Position numbers and translations under genes: made by a program. From Rhodoferax sp. WC2427 (GTDB lineage Bacteria > Pseudomonadota > Gammaproteobacteria > Burkholderiales > Burkholderiaceae_C), in the NCBI RefSeq assembly GCF_040822085.1, contig NZ_CP162006.1, positions 2,046,001-2,110,000 of the forward strand: 64,000 nucleotides of DNA, in the 5' to 3' direction. Within the stretch, counting starts at the first letter, position 1; every line of letters starts with the position of its first letter. The notes beneath the pieces are model-generated. The model was not told the origin of the DNA, searched no databases, and saw only the letters and a program-made list of their open reading frames with translations. Of this stretch, positions 45,828 through 55,579 are shown in pieces.

Positions 45828-47591
45828 TTATGGTGGGATGCGTTGGTAGAGCTGAATCGCTTCGCCATTGTCGGCACGCCGCCGCACACCCAGCTTGAGG
45901 GCCCAGGTGTTCTTGTCCACCGCTTGTTGCAAGGGGCGCGACGTGGTGGCGTCGACCAGTAGCCAGGGGCACTGGGTGGCACCCCGGGCGGGCTTGAGTA
46001 CCAGGCGGCCGTGGAACTGGAATGCCGCAATCTGGCCGCGGTTCAGGTTGTCGAACTCGACGCAGTTGGGCAGGGCACGACCGGGAGTTTGGGCGCGGAT
46101 GGTCCGGTCCACACTGTGCACCAAGGGAAGGTAACTGCGGCCAAAGTCCACTGCGGGCAGACCCAATGTCATCAGCAGCAACCAGCACAGGGCGGTGCCG
46201 CCCGCAGGCAGTACCAGGCTCTTCCAGATGGCCGAGCGGTGGCGGCCCACCCGCCATTTCACCAGCCAGACCCAGACCAGCGAGGCCCCCAGTGCCACGG
46301 CGAACGGCAACCATTCAAAACTGGGCATGAAGCCGGGCAGCAGGCGCGCCAGGTTGGCGGCCGGTTGTTTGGGTACGCCGGTTTGTGCCGCGACCCAAAT
46401 CACCCAGATGATCAGCGCAAAGATGGTGAAAAACAGCAGCGTGAACCAGTCCACCAGCGCGCTGACGGTACGGCTCAGGGTGGGCAGAGCGAAGGCCGCC
46501 AGCGTGGCCATGGCGGGCAAGGCCAGCATCAGCGATCGGTCGGCGGCATCGGTGCTCAGCGTGGCCGCCAGGGCCACCGCCACAAACCACAACGGCAAGG
46601 CCAGGTGGCGGCCAAAATTGCCGCTGGTGAGCTGCCTGCGCCAGCGCCACAGCGTCCACACCGCCAGCGGCCATACGGGCCAGGTAAACCACAGCAGCAG
46701 CCGGGCCAGGCCGCGCAGACTGGCCCAGTTGGTCTCGGGCAGGTCGATGCGCCAGCGCCATTGGTCCAAAGCCCAGGCCAGCGCGGCCACTGCCAGCGTG
46801 ACCAGCAGCACCGCCAGGCTCCAGCGCAGGCTGCGCGGCGCATTGCAGGGCTCACCGGGGTCTTGGGCGTTGCGGTCCAGAAAACACACCAGGGCGCCAC
46901 CCAGACCGAGCAGCACCGCCATGGTCGGCGCGCCCGACAGCGCCAATCCGGCCAGGCCCAGCACGACCCCCAAAGCCGGTATCCAGGTGCGGTAGGGCAT
47001 GGCCGCCAGTGCGAAATAGGCCAGGGCGGTAAACGCCAGCTGTGCCAGCGCCGGGGTGGTCTCGTGCGACAGCTGCGCCATGCCCAGGCAGGCAATCATG
47101 GCCAGCAGGCCGCCATCGGCCATGGCCCGGGCGTAGTCGGCTGGTTTGGCCTCGCCGCCAAAAGCAAACGCTACCGGCTGGGCGCGCGGACTGCGGGCCA
47201 GGTAGTACACCGCGTACCAGGTGCTGGCCAGCGCCATCGCCAGCAGCAGCATGAACGGTATGCGGGCCACGAAATCGGCGGCCCAGCTCTGGGGGGCGAG
47301 TTGCACCGCCCAGGCTCCCAGCCAGTAGGGCAGCAAGGCTTCAATGGCGGGCGGTTGGCCTTGCAGAGTGGGCTGCAGCCAGGCGGTCTGGCCCCGCGCC
47401 AGCTCGACGATATAGCCAAACGTGGTCATGTCGTTGTTGCGCCAGGGCGCACGGCCGACGAAGCCGGGCAGCACATAGGCCAGACACAGCAGCCACAGCG
47501 CCACGCGCGGAAGACGGCGAACGGCGCTTTGCGCGACGATGGCGGGGGTGGGTTGGTTCACAGAGGGGGAATGGTACGGCCAATAATGCAC
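45828..47591 (-). CDS. Large integral membrane protein, GT39/ArnT-like
   Basis: A protein of up to 587 residues with about ten or more membrane helices and a C-terminal periplasmic domain of roughly 110 residues. The early loop APWRNNDMTTFGYIVELARG, with WLQPTLQGQPPAIEALLPYW after the first helix, resembles GT-C glycosyltransferases of the PMT/ArnT group, which use lipid-linked sugars. The usual acidic pair of that group is not clear (ND in place of DE), so a glycosyltransferase role is tentative. The start codon is GTG at 47591 or the in-frame GTG at 47561; neither has a strong ribosome-binding site. Confidence 0.6.
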   Translation of the reverse strand: MHYWPYHSPSVNQPTPAIVAQSAVRRLPRVALWLLCLAYVLPGFVGRAPWRNNDMTTFGYIVELARGQTAWLQPTLQGQPPAIEALLPYWLGAWAVQLAPQSWAADFVARIPFMLLLAMALASTWYAVYYLARSPRAQPVAFAFGGEAKPADYARAMADGGLLAMIACLGMAQLSHETTPALAQLAFTALAYFALAAMPYRTWIPALGVVLGLAGLALSGAPTMAVLLGLGGALVCFLDRNAQDPGEPCNAPRSLRWSLAVLLVTLAVAALAWALDQWRWRIDLPETNWASLRGLARLLLWFTWPVWPLAVWTLWRWRRQLTSGNFGRHLALPLWFVAVALAATLSTDAADRSLMLALPAMATLAAFALPTLSRTVSALVDWFTLLFFTIFALIIWVIWVAAQTGVPKQPAANLARLLPGFMPSFEWLPFAVALGASLVWVWLVKWRVGRHRSAIWKSLVLPAGGTALCWLLLMTLGLPAVDFGRSYLPLVHSVDRTIRAQTPGRALPNCVEFDNLNRGQIAAFQFHGRLVLKPARGATQCPWLLVDATTSRPLQQAVDKNTWALKLGVRRRADNGEAIQLYQRIPP

Positions 47592-47614
47592 AGGACTTAC
47601 GCTGCGTAAGTCCT
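47592..47614. repeat. Perfect 11-bp inverted repeat
   Basis: AGGACTTACGC-T-GCGTAAGTCCT is a perfect dyad with a one-base centre, immediately upstream of the membrane-protein start. It could be an operator, a short mobile-repeat remnant or part of a terminator. Confidence 0.6.
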
Positions 47615-47618
47615 AACG

Positions 47619-47650
47619 AAAAAAAGGCAGCGCGGATAAACCGGGCTGCC
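47619..47650 (-). terminator. Terminator of rpmE2
   Basis: On the minus strand GGCAGCCCGG and CCGCGCTGCC form a 10-bp stem with one mismatch and loop TTTAT, followed by TTTTTTT. Confidence 0.85.
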
Positions 47651-47671
47651 CCTTTGAAGGTGCGGAAAAAC

Positions 47672-47962
47672 TTATTCTGCGGCGGCGGCGACTGGAGCAG
47701 CAGCGACTGCAGCGGTGGTTTTGCCGAAACGGTTGCGGAAGCGCTCCACGCGGCCACCCATGTTGTCCACGGATTTTTGCGTACCGGTGTAGAAAGGATG
47801 GGATTCGCTGGAGGTGTCCAGCTTGTACAGCGGCAGTTCGCGGCCGTCTTCCATCTTGATCATTTCCTTGGCGTTAACGCACGAACGGGTCACGAACTTG
47901 AAGTTGTTCGACAGGTCCATGAAGCACACGTCACGGTAGTTGGGGTGAATGCCAGCTTTCAT
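47672..47962 (-). CDS. rpmE2: 50S ribosomal protein L31 type B
   Basis: A 96-residue L31: MKAGIHPNYRDVCFMDLSNN, then SSESHPFYTGTQKSVDNMGG and RVERFRNRFG. The zinc-binding Cys pairs of type A are missing, so this is the zinc-independent type B, with an Ala-rich tail. The ATG at 47962 follows AAGGAAG. It is placed after rho, a common order in this group. Confidence 0.9.
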   Translation of the reverse strand: MKAGIHPNYRDVCFMDLSNNFKFVTRSCVNAKEMIKMEDGRELPLYKLDTSSESHPFYTGTQKSVDNMGGRVERFRNRFGKTTAAVAAAPVAAAAE

Positions 47963-48056
47963 TATTTCTTCCTTGTTCAATTGCGTTAGCCGCCCGGTGC
48001 CTTGGGAAATTTTTTGCCCAATTTAAAAGCCCGGTACTTTTCGCGATTAGCCTTCG

Positions 48057-48062
48057 ATTATA
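48057..48062 (-). promoter_or_regulatory. Candidate -10 box of rpmE2
   Basis: A perfect TATAAT on the minus strand lies about 95 bases before the rpmE2 ATG. A convincing -35 hexamer was not found. Confidence 0.35.
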
Positions 48063-48065
48063 TCC

Positions 48066-48088
48066 CGAAAATCAAAGCCTCTGGCTTT
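48066..48088 (-). terminator. Terminator of rho
   Basis: AAAGCC-AGA-GGCTTT, starting at the rho stop codon and followed by GATTTT, forms a short 6-bp stem with a weak T tract. Confidence 0.45.
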
Positions 48089-49349
48089 AGCCACCGCGGC
48101 GCATCATGTCGAAGAACTCGACATTGTTCTTGGTGGACTTCATGTTTTTCAACATCAGTTCCATCGACTCGATCTCGTCCATGTTGTACATGAACTGGCG
48201 CAGAATGCGGCTCTTTTGCAGGATTTCGGGCGACAGCAGCAGCTCTTCGCGGCGGGTGCCGCTGCGGTTGAGCTGGATCGACGGGAACACGCGCTTCTCG
48301 TAGAGGCGGCGGTCCAGGTGGATTTCGCAGTTGCCGGTGCCCTTGAATTCTTCAAAGATCACTTCGTCCATGCGGCTGCCGGTGTCGATCAGCGCGGTGG
48401 CGATGATGGTCAGCGAGCCGCCTTCTTCCACGTTGCGGGCGGCACCCAGGAAGCGCTTGGGGCGCTGCAGGGCGTTGGAATCGACACCGCCGGTCAGCAC
48501 CTTGCCGGAGGAGGGCACAACGTTGTTGTAGGCGCGGGCCAGGCGGGTGATCGAGTCCAGCAGGATCACCACGTCTTTTTTCAGCTCGACCAGGCGCTTG
48601 GCACGCTCGATCACCATTTCGGCCACGTGCACGTGGCGGGCGGCGGGCTCGTCGAAGGTGGAGGCAATCACCTCGCCCTTGACGGAGCGCTGCATTTCGG
48701 TCACTTCTTCGGGTCGCTCGTCGACCAGCAGCACCATCATGTGGCTGTTCGGGTAGTTGGCGGCAATGGCATGGGCCATGTGCTGCATCATCACCGTCTT
48801 GCCGCTCTTGGGCGGGGCGACCAGCAGGGCGCGCTGGCCCTTGCCGATGGGGGCCACGATGTCGATGATGCGGCCGGTGATGTTCTCGTCGCCCTTGATG
48901 TCGCGTTCCAGCTTCATCTGCTCTTTGGGGAACAGCGGCGTCAAGTTTTCAAACATGACCTTGTGCTTGTTTTCTTCGGGGCCGCCGCCATTGACCTTGT
49001 CGAGCTTGTTCAGCGCAAAGTAGCGTTCGCCGTCTTTGGGTGTGCGCACTTCGCCTTCGATCATGTCGCCGGTGTGCAGGTTGAAGCGGCGCACCTGGCT
49101 GGGGCTGATGTAGATGTCGTCGGTGCTGGCGGTGTAGCTGGTGTCGGGGCTGCGCAAAAAGCCGAAGCCGTCGGGCAAGATTTCCAGCACGCCATCGGCA
49201 ATGATCTGCTCGCCGGTGCGGGCGCGCTTTTTGATGATGGCAAACATCAGCTCTTGCTTGCGCATACGGCCGGTGTTCTCAATTTCAAGTTCTTCGGCTT
49301 GTTTGAGGACTTCAGACACGTGCAGTGCCTTGAGTTCGTTTAAGTGCAT
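48087..49349 (-). CDS. rho: Transcription termination factor Rho
   Basis: A 420-residue Rho of standard length. The N-terminal cold-shock-like RNA-binding domain has [20 protein letters not shown]. The ATPase has Walker [16 protein letters not shown], Walker [17 protein letters not shown] and the RNA-contacting Q/R loops. It forms the hexameric helicase ending untranslated transcripts. A T-rich leader separates it from trxA upstream. Confidence 0.97.
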   Translation of the reverse strand: MHLNELKALHVSEVLKQAEELEIENTGRMRKQELMFAIIKKRARTGEQIIADGVLEILPDGFGFLRSPDTSYTASTDDIYISPSQVRRFNLHTGDMIEGEVRTPKDGERYFALNKLDKVNGGGPEENKHKVMFENLTPLFPKEQMKLERDIKGDENITGRIIDIVAPIGKGQRALLVAPPKSGKTVMMQHMAHAIAANYPNSHMMVLLVDERPEEVTEMQRSVKGEVIASTFDEPAARHVHVAEMVIERAKRLVELKKDVVILLDSITRLARAYNNVVPSSGKVLTGGVDSNALQRPKRFLGAARNVEEGGSLTIIATALIDTGSRMDEVIFEEFKGTGNCEIHLDRRLYEKRVFPSIQLNRSGTRREELLLSPEILQKSRILRQFMYNMDEIESMELMLKNMKSTKNNVEFFDMMRRGG

Positions 49350-49494
49350 GGATTGACTCCTGGGCGGAGTTCTGAGAGGAAAAAAGGGGGGAGGTTTTGA
49401 GGAGGCTAGAGGGGCCTCACAAACCAGGAACTCGAACCGACTTGCTCGGGGGCAAATGGGTGATTACGCAGATTATGACAGGAATAATGGCCAG

Positions 49495-49522
49495 AAAAAA
49501 CGAAGCCACCGCGAGGGTGGCT
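49495..49522 (-). terminator. Terminator of trxA
   Basis: On the minus strand AGCCACC-CTCGC-GGTGGCT, then TCG and TTTTTT, makes a clear intrinsic terminator. Confidence 0.85.
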
Positions 49523-49536
49523 GGGTGCGAAAAGGC

Positions 49537-49869
49537 TTAGGCCAGTTGCTGGTCGATAAATGCGGTCAATTGCGACTTGCTCATGGCGCCCACTTTGGTG
49601 GCTGCCAGCTCGCCGCCCTTGAAGATCATCAAGGTGGGAATGCCGCGAATGCCGAACTTGGCGGGGATGTCGCGGTTTTCGTCCACGTTCATCTTGGCGA
49701 TTTGCAGCTTGCCTGCGTAGCCGGTGGCCACTTCGTCCAAAATGGGGGCAATCATTTTGCAAGGACCGCACCACTCGGCCCAGTAGTCGACCAGCACCGG
49801 GGTGGCGGCCTGTAAAACGTCCGCGTCGAAGCTTGCGTCCGAGACATGTTTGATGAGTTCGTTGGCCAT
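49537..49869 (-). CDS. trxA: Thioredoxin
   Basis: A 110-residue thioredoxin with [20 protein letters not shown] and the cis-Pro loop [14 protein letters not shown]. It is the general cytoplasmic disulfide reductase and the likely electron donor for CysH. The ATG at 49869 ([10 protein letters not shown]) is chosen over an upstream frame extension. The trxA-rho order is conserved in related bacteria. Confidence 0.95.
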   Translation of the reverse strand: MANELIKHVSDASFDADVLQAATPVLVDYWAEWCGPCKMIAPILDEVATGYAGKLQIAKMNVDENRDIPAKFGIRGIPTLMIFKGGELAATKVGAMSKSQLTAFIDQQLA

Positions 49870-50008
49870 GGGGGTTTCCTTAAAACAGAGTGCCGGTACG
49901 ACTAAAGTTGCGGCATTGTGACAGAAACCAAGAGCTCCTGTCGGCTGCCAACCTGCTATCACAGGCATAGCGAAAACCCATTGTTCCATCTGCGCCACTG
50001 CTTCAAAT

Positions 50009-52543
50009 ATGTCCAACGCTTTCGACCCCCTCTGGTTTGCCCCTGGCACCGGCCTGTTGGCCCAGATACAGCAGGCCATGGCGCAGCGCCAGGCCCATCC
50101 CGCGCGCACCGTGGTTCTGCTGCCCTACGCGCAGCTGATGCCGCTGGCCCAGCGGTTTTGGGCGCAGGCCCGGCCCGATGGCTTTGCTCCGCGTTTCGAG
50201 TCCACGTTGAACTGGTCGCACGGCCTGGGCGGCACGGCCCAGGGGCCGCACGATCTGCGCTTTGATACCGCCATGGACATGCTGCAGGCCCCCGACCTGC
50301 TGGAGCGTGCCGGGCTGGGCGCGCAGCGCGAGGCCTTGTCGGCACGTCTGGTCGAGGCCGCCCAGCAGCTGGCCCCGCTGGTGGCCGCCGTGCCGCCGCC
50401 GCAGCGCGCCGAGTGGGCCGTCCAGGCCCGCGAGGCGGTGGGCCTGGGCATGGAAGCCCCGGTGCTGGCGCTGGAATGCGTGGTGGCCCGCATCGCGCTG
50501 GAATGGGCCGCCGCCTCCAGCTACGCCACCGACGTGCTGTGGAACGACAGCGTGCCCGCGGCGCTGGAGTGCATCGTCGTGCTCGATGGTTTTCAGACCG
50601 ATCCGCTGGTCCACGCCCTGTGCGCCGCCTGGGGTGACAAGGTCACGCGCCTGGTGTGCCCCACGCCGCCGCCGCCACCCATGCCCGCGTTGCACCCGGC
50701 CAGCGATTCCGAAGACGAGGCCCAGCGCGCTGCGGCCTGCGTGCTGCGCCACATCGAGGCCGGGCGCACGCCGGTCGCCCTGGTGGCCACCGACCGCCTG
50801 CTGACCCGGCGCATCCGCGCCATGCTGGCCGCGCAGCAGGTGCGCATCCGCGACGAGACCGGCTGGAAGCTGTCCACCACGCGGGCTGCCGCGCAACTGG
50901 TGGTCACACTGCGGGCGGCCCGCTGGGACGCCAGCAGCGACGCGGTGCTGGACTGGCTGAAGAACGCCCCCGCGTTCCGCCCCCGCACCGTGCAGTCGCT
51001 GGAGAAGGCGCTGCGCAAGGCGTCGGTGCAAAGCTGGTCTGCCTGGAGTCCCGAGGCCACGCCGAAACAACCCGCCGTCTCCGATGCCGTGCGCCTGGCC
51101 AACAGCCTGCGCGCCAGCCTGCAAGCCGCCCGTCCGCTGGCCGCCTGGCTGGCCGCCGTGCGTGGCTTGTTGCAGGCCAGCGGACAGTGGGCTGCGCTGG
51201 AGGCCGATGCCGCCGGGGCCAAGCTGCTCTCGGCCCTGCGCCTGACCGAGGGGGCAGAGGCCGAATTTGCCGACTTGCCCCAGGCCGCCCGCCGCCTGCG
51301 CCTGGCCGAATTCAGCACCTGGGTGGGCGATGCGCTGGAGGCCGCCAGTTTTGTGCCCGACCACCCGCAGGACGAGCAAGTGGTGGTGCTGCCCCTGAGC
51401 CAGCTGCTGGCCCGCCCGTTTGCCGCCCTGGTGCTGCCCGGCTGCGACGAGGTGCGCCTGGCCGCCTCGCCCGAGCCGCCCGGGGCCTGGACCGCCGCGC
51501 AGCGCGAAGCCCTGGGCCTGCCGTCCCGCGCCGTGCTGGAAGCCGCCGCCCGCGCCGCCTGGGCCAACGCCCTGCAAACGCCGTGCACCGACGTGCTGTG
51601 GCGGCAAAGCGATGCCTCGGGCGAAACCCTGCTGGCCAGCCCGCTGGTGCAGGCGCTGCAGGTGGCGGGCAAAGTCCCGGATGCCGCCGACCCGCGCATC
51701 CCCCGCAGCCTGACACCGCTGCCCAGCGAACGGCCCTTGCCCGTGGGTGCCGCGCTGCCCGTCGCCCGCCTGTCGGCCAGCGCCTACGAGGATTTGCGCC
51801 GCTGCCCGTACCGTTTTTTCGGCCTGCGCCAACTGGGCCTGCAGGAGTCGCAAGAGCTCACCGGCGAGGTGGACAAGCGCGACTTCGGTACCTGGCTGCA
51901 TGCCGTTCTCAGGCATTTTCATGAGGCATTAAAAGTGGCTCCCACGCCCATTCCATCAGCACGGGTAGCTATGATGAATGTAGCGGCCGAGCAGATCACG
52001 CAAGACATGCACCTGGAGCCGGGCGAGTTCCTGCCCTTTGCCTCGGCCTGGCCCCGGGTGCGCGACGGCTACCTGGCCTGGCTGGCCCCGCACGAAGCCG
52101 CGGGCGGCCAGTTCGAGCAGGCCGAAAGCGCGCTCGAACTCCCGCTGGGCACCATCACGCTGGTCGGCACCATCGACCGGGTCGACCAGGTGCACGCCGA
52201 CGGCCACACCACCGCGCTGGTCATCGACTACAAGACCGAAAACGCCCAGGCCACCGGCAAACGCATCCAGCAGCCGCTGGAAGACACCCAGCTGGCCTTC
52301 TACGCCGCGCTGCTGCCGCATGACACCTTGCGCGCCGCCTACCTCAATGTGGGCGAAAAAGACGGCAGCCAGCTGTTCGAGCAGGCCGAGGTGGTCGAGG
52401 CCCGCGACGCATTGGTCCACGGCATCCTCGACGACATGCAGCGCATTGCCGCTGGCGCCACCCTCGCGGCGCTGGGCGAGGGCGCGGCCTGTACTTTTTG
52501 TGCCGCGAGAGGCCTGTGCCGCAAGGACTGGTGGACGGCGTAA
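50009..52543 (+). CDS. AddB-like PD-(D/E)XK nuclease (probable DNA repair protein)
   Basis: An 844-residue protein of the AddB-related repair family. The N-terminal inactivated helicase-like part lacks a Walker A GKT ([12 protein letters not shown]). The C-terminal nuclease has [36 protein letters not shown] (the D-x-K active site) and a terminal Cys set [10 protein letters not shown] that, with the earlier RRCP Cys, resembles the AddB iron-sulfur clamp. With the AddA-like helicase it would resect double-strand breaks. Residues about 641-659 ([17 protein letters not shown]) match a dispersed repeat read in frame. The AddA-like gene is 3 kb downstream, not adjacent. Confidence 0.8.
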   Translation: MSNAFDPLWFAPGTGLLAQIQQAMAQRQAHPARTVVLLPYAQLMPLAQRFWAQARPDGFAPRFESTLNWSHGLGGTAQGPHDLRFDTAMDMLQAPDLLERAGLGAQREALSARLVEAAQQLAPLVAAVPPPQRAEWAVQAREAVGLGMEAPVLALECVVARIALEWAAASSYATDVLWNDSVPAALECIVVLDGFQTDPLVHALCAAWGDKVTRLVCPTPPPPPMPALHPASDSEDEAQRAAACVLRHIEAGRTPVALVATDRLLTRRIRAMLAAQQVRIRDETGWKLSTTRAAAQLVVTLRAARWDASSDAVLDWLKNAPAFRPRTVQSLEKALRKASVQSWSAWSPEATPKQPAVSDAVRLANSLRASLQAARPLAAWLAAVRGLLQASGQWAALEADAAGAKLLSALRLTEGAEAEFADLPQAARRLRLAEFSTWVGDALEAASFVPDHPQDEQVVVLPLSQLLARPFAALVLPGCDEVRLAASPEPPGAWTAAQREALGLPSRAVLEAAARAAWANALQTPCTDVLWRQSDASGETLLASPLVQALQVAGKVPDAADPRIPRSLTPLPSERPLPVGAALPVARLSASAYEDLRRCPYRFFGLRQLGLQESQELTGEVDKRDFGTWLHAVLRHFHEALKVAPTPIPSARVAMMNVAAEQITQDMHLEPGEFLPFASAWPRVRDGYLAWLAPHEAAGGQFEQAESALELPLGTITLVGTIDRVDQVHADGHTTALVIDYKTENAQATGKRIQQPLEDTQLAFYAALLPHDTLRAAYLNVGEKDGSQLFEQAEVVEARDALVHGILDDMQRIAAGATLAALGEGAACTFCAARGLCRKDWWTA
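51931..51984 (-). repeat. Dispersed AGCTGCT repeat, copy I (in the addB-like gene)
   Basis: Minus strand: GCTACATTCATCATAGCTAC, CCGTGCTGATGGAATGGGCG, TGGGAGCC. It matches copy F well, including GATGGAATGGGCGT. It lies in frame between the first nuclease helix and the rest of the domain. Confidence 0.75.
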
Positions 52544-52553
52544 AAGCTCTGTT

Positions 52554-52610
52554 GCTACACAAAAAATAGCTGCTTACGCCTATGGAATAAGCACAGAAGC
52601 CCTAAAAAGC
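52554..52610 (+). repeat. Dispersed AGCTGCT repeat, copy G
   Basis: Reads GCTACACAAAAAATAGCTGC, TTACGCCTATGGAATAAGCA, CAGAAGCCC. It lies past the addB-like stop and supplies the stop codon of the convergent LysR gene. Confidence 0.85.
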
Positions 52611-53552
52611 TTGCAAACTCCCGTGGCGCTCCAGCCAGGCGCAAAACGCCACCGCGTGCGGGTTGTGCGTGGCCTGCGGGGCCATGATCCAGTAGTTGGT
52701 GCGGTCGCACAGGGTCAGGGCGGGGAAGGGCGTGTGCAGTAGGCCGCTGGCCAGTTCTTCGCGCAGTTGCAGCGGGTTGCCCAGGGCGATGCCCATGCCC
52801 TGCACGGCGGCCTGCACGGCCAGGTGGGCGTGGTCGAAGGTGACCAGGTGGCGCGGCTGTTGTGCGGCCAGCCCGGCCAGGGCCAGCCAGTCCTGCCAGA
52901 CCATCGGGGTGGAGCGGCTGTGCAGCAGGGTGCGCGACAGCACATCGGCCGGGTCGGCCAGGGGCGGCTGGGCGGCCAGCACCTGCGGGCTGCACACGGG
53001 GGTCAGGGTGTTGGGCAAAAAGGCCCCCAGCACCACGTCGCGCCAGGGGGCGCGCTGGCGCAGGGCGGCCAGCTCGCTGTCGGTAAAGCAGCGGATCGAC
53101 ACGTCGTAGGCCGCCGGGTCGAAGCCGGTGGCGCTGAGGGTGGTGGCCAGTTGCACGTCCACGCCCGGCACTTCGGCGCAAAACCCGGCCAGCTGCGGAA
53201 TCAGCCACTGCGCCGACAGCGAGGCCATGGAATTGACCGACAAGGTCTTGCCGCGCAGCGGGCGCTGCACCCGGGCGGTGGCGCTGGCCATCTGGTCGAA
53301 GGCGCTGCGCAGGCCGGGCAGGTAGGCCGCGCCCTCGGCCGTGAGCCCCAGGCCCCGGCCACTGCGCTGCACCAGTGGAACGCCCAGCCATGTTTCCAGT
53401 GCCTTGATCTGGTGGCTGACCGCACTTTGGGTCACATGCAGCTCCTGCGCGGCCAGGGTCACGCTCTCCAGCCGGGCGGCGGCCTCGAAAGCGCGCAGCA
53501 TGTTCAGGGGCGGCAGGCGGCGGGCGGTGGTTTTGGCATGAGCTGAGTTCAT
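52602..53552 (-). CDS. LysR-type regulator, GcvA-like
   Basis: A 316-residue LysR protein. The N-terminal helix-turn-helix VTLAAQELHVTQSAVSHQIK and PPLNMLRAFEAAARLESV are typical of the GcvA-type subgroup. The effector domain includes VQGMGIALGNPLQLREELAS. It is divergent from the HAD/MFS pair, so it may control them; a specific site was not identified. It is part of the three-gene block between the AddB-like and AddA-like genes. Confidence 0.8.
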   Translation of the reverse strand: MNSAHAKTTARRLPPLNMLRAFEAAARLESVTLAAQELHVTQSAVSHQIKALETWLGVPLVQRSGRGLGLTAEGAAYLPGLRSAFDQMASATARVQRPLRGKTLSVNSMASLSAQWLIPQLAGFCAEVPGVDVQLATTLSATGFDPAAYDVSIRCFTDSELAALRQRAPWRDVVLGAFLPNTLTPVCSPQVLAAQPPLADPADVLSRTLLHSRSTPMVWQDWLALAGLAAQQPRHLVTFDHAHLAVQAAVQGMGIALGNPLQLREELASGLLHTPFPALTLCDRTNYWIMAPQATHNPHAVAFCAWLERHGSLQAF

Positions 53553-53747
53553 GGTTGGGGTGGAATTTCTCGATGGTGGTGCGGCGCAATTGCCACTAGC
53601 ATAGCGCCACTGTGTGCATCGCCCAGCCAGTAATTCAGCTCATCATCCGTTGGCTGCGGGTGGCGGCTTGCGGGGGCCTGAAACCTGCAAACCGTGAGAA
53701 CTCACAAATGCTTTACCCTAGCTGTCTGCCCGATAAGGAATTTTCCC

Positions 53748-54389
53748 TTGCTCTCCAAATCCCCCTCCAAAACAGTTGTATTTGATCTGGGTGCCGTGCT
53801 GCTGCACTGGCAGCCCGCCGACATCGTCCGGCACGAGCTGCCCGGGCACGCGCCCACCGCCGCGGCGGCGCAAGCGCTGTGCGAGCGCATCTTCCAGGGC
53901 CTGCATCCGGGGGCCACCTGGGCGGATTTCGACCGGGGTTCGGTCGAGCCCGCGCCCCTGGCCGCCTTGCTGGCAGCGCAAAGCGGGGTGGCAGCGCACG
54001 ACCTGCTGCGCTTCATCCACGCCATTCCCGACCACCTGCACACCAAGCAAGACACCGCCGCGCTGTTGCCCCGCCTGCAGGCGCAGGGGCACCGGCTGGT
54101 GTACCTGTCGAACATGCCCACGCCGTATGCCGACCGCCTGCTGGAGCGCGATTTCTTTGGCCACTTTGAAGACGGCATCTTCTCGGCCCGGGTGGGCCTG
54201 ATCAAACCCGAGCACGCCATCTACGCGCTGGCCGAAACCCGGTTTGGCCTGACCCCTGCCGACACCGTGTTCATCGACGACAACGCCCACAACGTGGCCA
54301 CGGCGCGCGCCCGGGGTTGGCAGGCGATCCAGTTCCTGGACGCGGCGCAGTGCGAGCGCGATCTGGCGCAAACCGGGTGGCTGGCATGA
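53748..54389 (+). CDS. HAD-family hydrolase (class IA)
   Basis: A 213-residue HAD enzyme. Motif I TVVFDLGAVLLHWQ has Asp as nucleophile but lacks the second Asp of DxD (DLG). Motif II is VYLSNMPTPYADRL, motif III has Lys in LIKPEHAIYALA, motif IV is VFIDDNAHNVATA. The variant resembles the YihX/epoxide-hydrolase-N-terminal HAD group. The substrate is unknown. I chose TTG at 53748 because AAGGAA precedes it by 7 bases; GTG at 53694 is an alternative. Its stop overlaps the MFS start. Confidence 0.78.
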   Translation: MLSKSPSKTVVFDLGAVLLHWQPADIVRHELPGHAPTAAAAQALCERIFQGLHPGATWADFDRGSVEPAPLAALLAAQSGVAAHDLLRFIHAIPDHLHTKQDTAALLPRLQAQGHRLVYLSNMPTPYADRLLERDFFGHFEDGIFSARVGLIKPEHAIYALAETRFGLTPADTVFIDDNAHNVATARARGWQAIQFLDAAQCERDLAQTGWLA

Positions 54390-55579
54390 AAACCGGTGCA
54401 AGCCTGTTCCCCACAACGATCGACACCGCCCCCCGCTTCGGCCTGCACCTGTCGGCCGAATGGCGGGTGTTTGCGGCCTTCTTCCTGTACTCGTTTGGCC
54501 TGGGCGGCATCTTCCCCCGGCTGGGCGAAATCCAGCGCGGCATGGGCGTGGGCGAGGGCGCTTTGGGCCTGGCGCTGATCGGCACCGCAGCGGGCACCCT
54601 GGTGTCGCTGACCCTGGCCAGCCGCCTGCTGGAGCGCATTGGCTACCGCCGGGCGCTGCTGCTGCTCACGCCCATGATTGCGCTGTTTTTTGCCATTGCC
54701 AGCTGGGCCAGCGGGCCGCTGGTGCTGTTTTTGTGCCTGGTGCCTGCGGGCCTGTGCATCGGCGTGGTGGAGGTGGTGGTGAACGTGGAGGCCGACCGGG
54801 TCGAGCACCAGCTGGGCCGCCGCATCATGAACCGCGCCCATGCCTTCTGGAGCTTTGGCTTTTTTGCTGCCGGGCTGGCGGGCGCGGGCATTGCGCAACT
54901 GGGCATCAGCCCGCAGCTGCACCTGGCGCTGATGGTGCCGGTGTCGCTGGCCGCCACGCTGCTGCTGCTGGGCCGCTTCAGCCCCGCGCCGCTGCGCGAA
55001 GCCACCACCGAGGAAGCCCCGCACTTCGCCCGGCCCACCTGGGCCATCATGGCGCTGGTGTGCGTCACGCTGTCGGCCATGCTGCTCGAAGGCGCGGGCG
55101 CCGACTGGTCGGCCATCTACATGCGCGACGTGTTTGCCGCCTCGCCGCTGGTCTGCGGGCTGGCGGTGGCGGCGGGCGCGTTCACCCAGGCGGTGATGCG
55201 GTTTTTTGCCGACGGCCTGGTCGAGCGCTTCAGCCCGGTGGTGTTTGCCCGCTGCCTGCTGGTGGTGCTGGGCTGCGGCGCGCTGCTGGTGGTGCTGGCC
55301 CCCTTGCCCGCGTTGGCGCTGCTGGGCCTGGGGCTGATGGGCGTGGGCACCAGCGGCATTTTTCCGCTGGCCATGTCGGCGGCCGCGCAGCGGGTGGACC
55401 GGCCCGCCGCCGTCAACGTGGCGGCGCTGGCGCAAATCTCTTTCGTGGTGTTTCTGCTGGGCCCGCCCTTGCTGGGCCAGGTGGCCGAGCACTTCGGCAT
55501 CCGCAACCTGTACGCTGCCTGCCTGCCGTTTGTGCTGCTGAGCCTGGTGGCCGTTGGGGCCCTGGGTAAGAAGCAATGA
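54386..55579 (+). CDS. MFS transporter
   Basis: A 397-residue protein with about 12 membrane helices. LASRLLERIGYRRALLLLTP is the MFS loop 2-3 motif, and NRAHAFWSFGFFAAGLAGAG resembles the YbjJ/fucose-permease-like group. The direction of transport and substrate are not predictable. It is coupled to the HAD gene (ATGA) and its stop overlaps the AddA-like ATG, so all three may be co-transcribed. Confidence 0.8.
   Translation: MKTGASLFPTTIDTAPRFGLHLSAEWRVFAAFFLYSFGLGGIFPRLGEIQRGMGVGEGALGLALIGTAAGTLVSLTLASRLLERIGYRRALLLLTPMIALFFAIASWASGPLVLFLCLVPAGLCIGVVEVVVNVEADRVEHQLGRRIMNRAHAFWSFGFFAAGLAGAGIAQLGISPQLHLALMVPVSLAATLLLLGRFSPAPLREATTEEAPHFARPTWAIMALVCVTLSAMLLEGAGADWSAIYMRDVFAASPLVCGLAVAAGAFTQAVMRFFADGLVERFSPVVFARCLLVVLGCGALLVVLAPLPALALLGLGLMGVGTSGIFPLAMSAAAQRVDRPAAVNVAALAQISFVVFLLGPPLLGQVAEHFGIRNLYAACLPFVLLSLVAVGALGKKQ

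Noticed and set aside
49420..49470. tRNA-like T-arm (GGTTCGAGTTCC on the minus strand)
   Set aside because: The flanking bases do not pair as a T-stem and no acceptor, D or anticodon stems can be formed.
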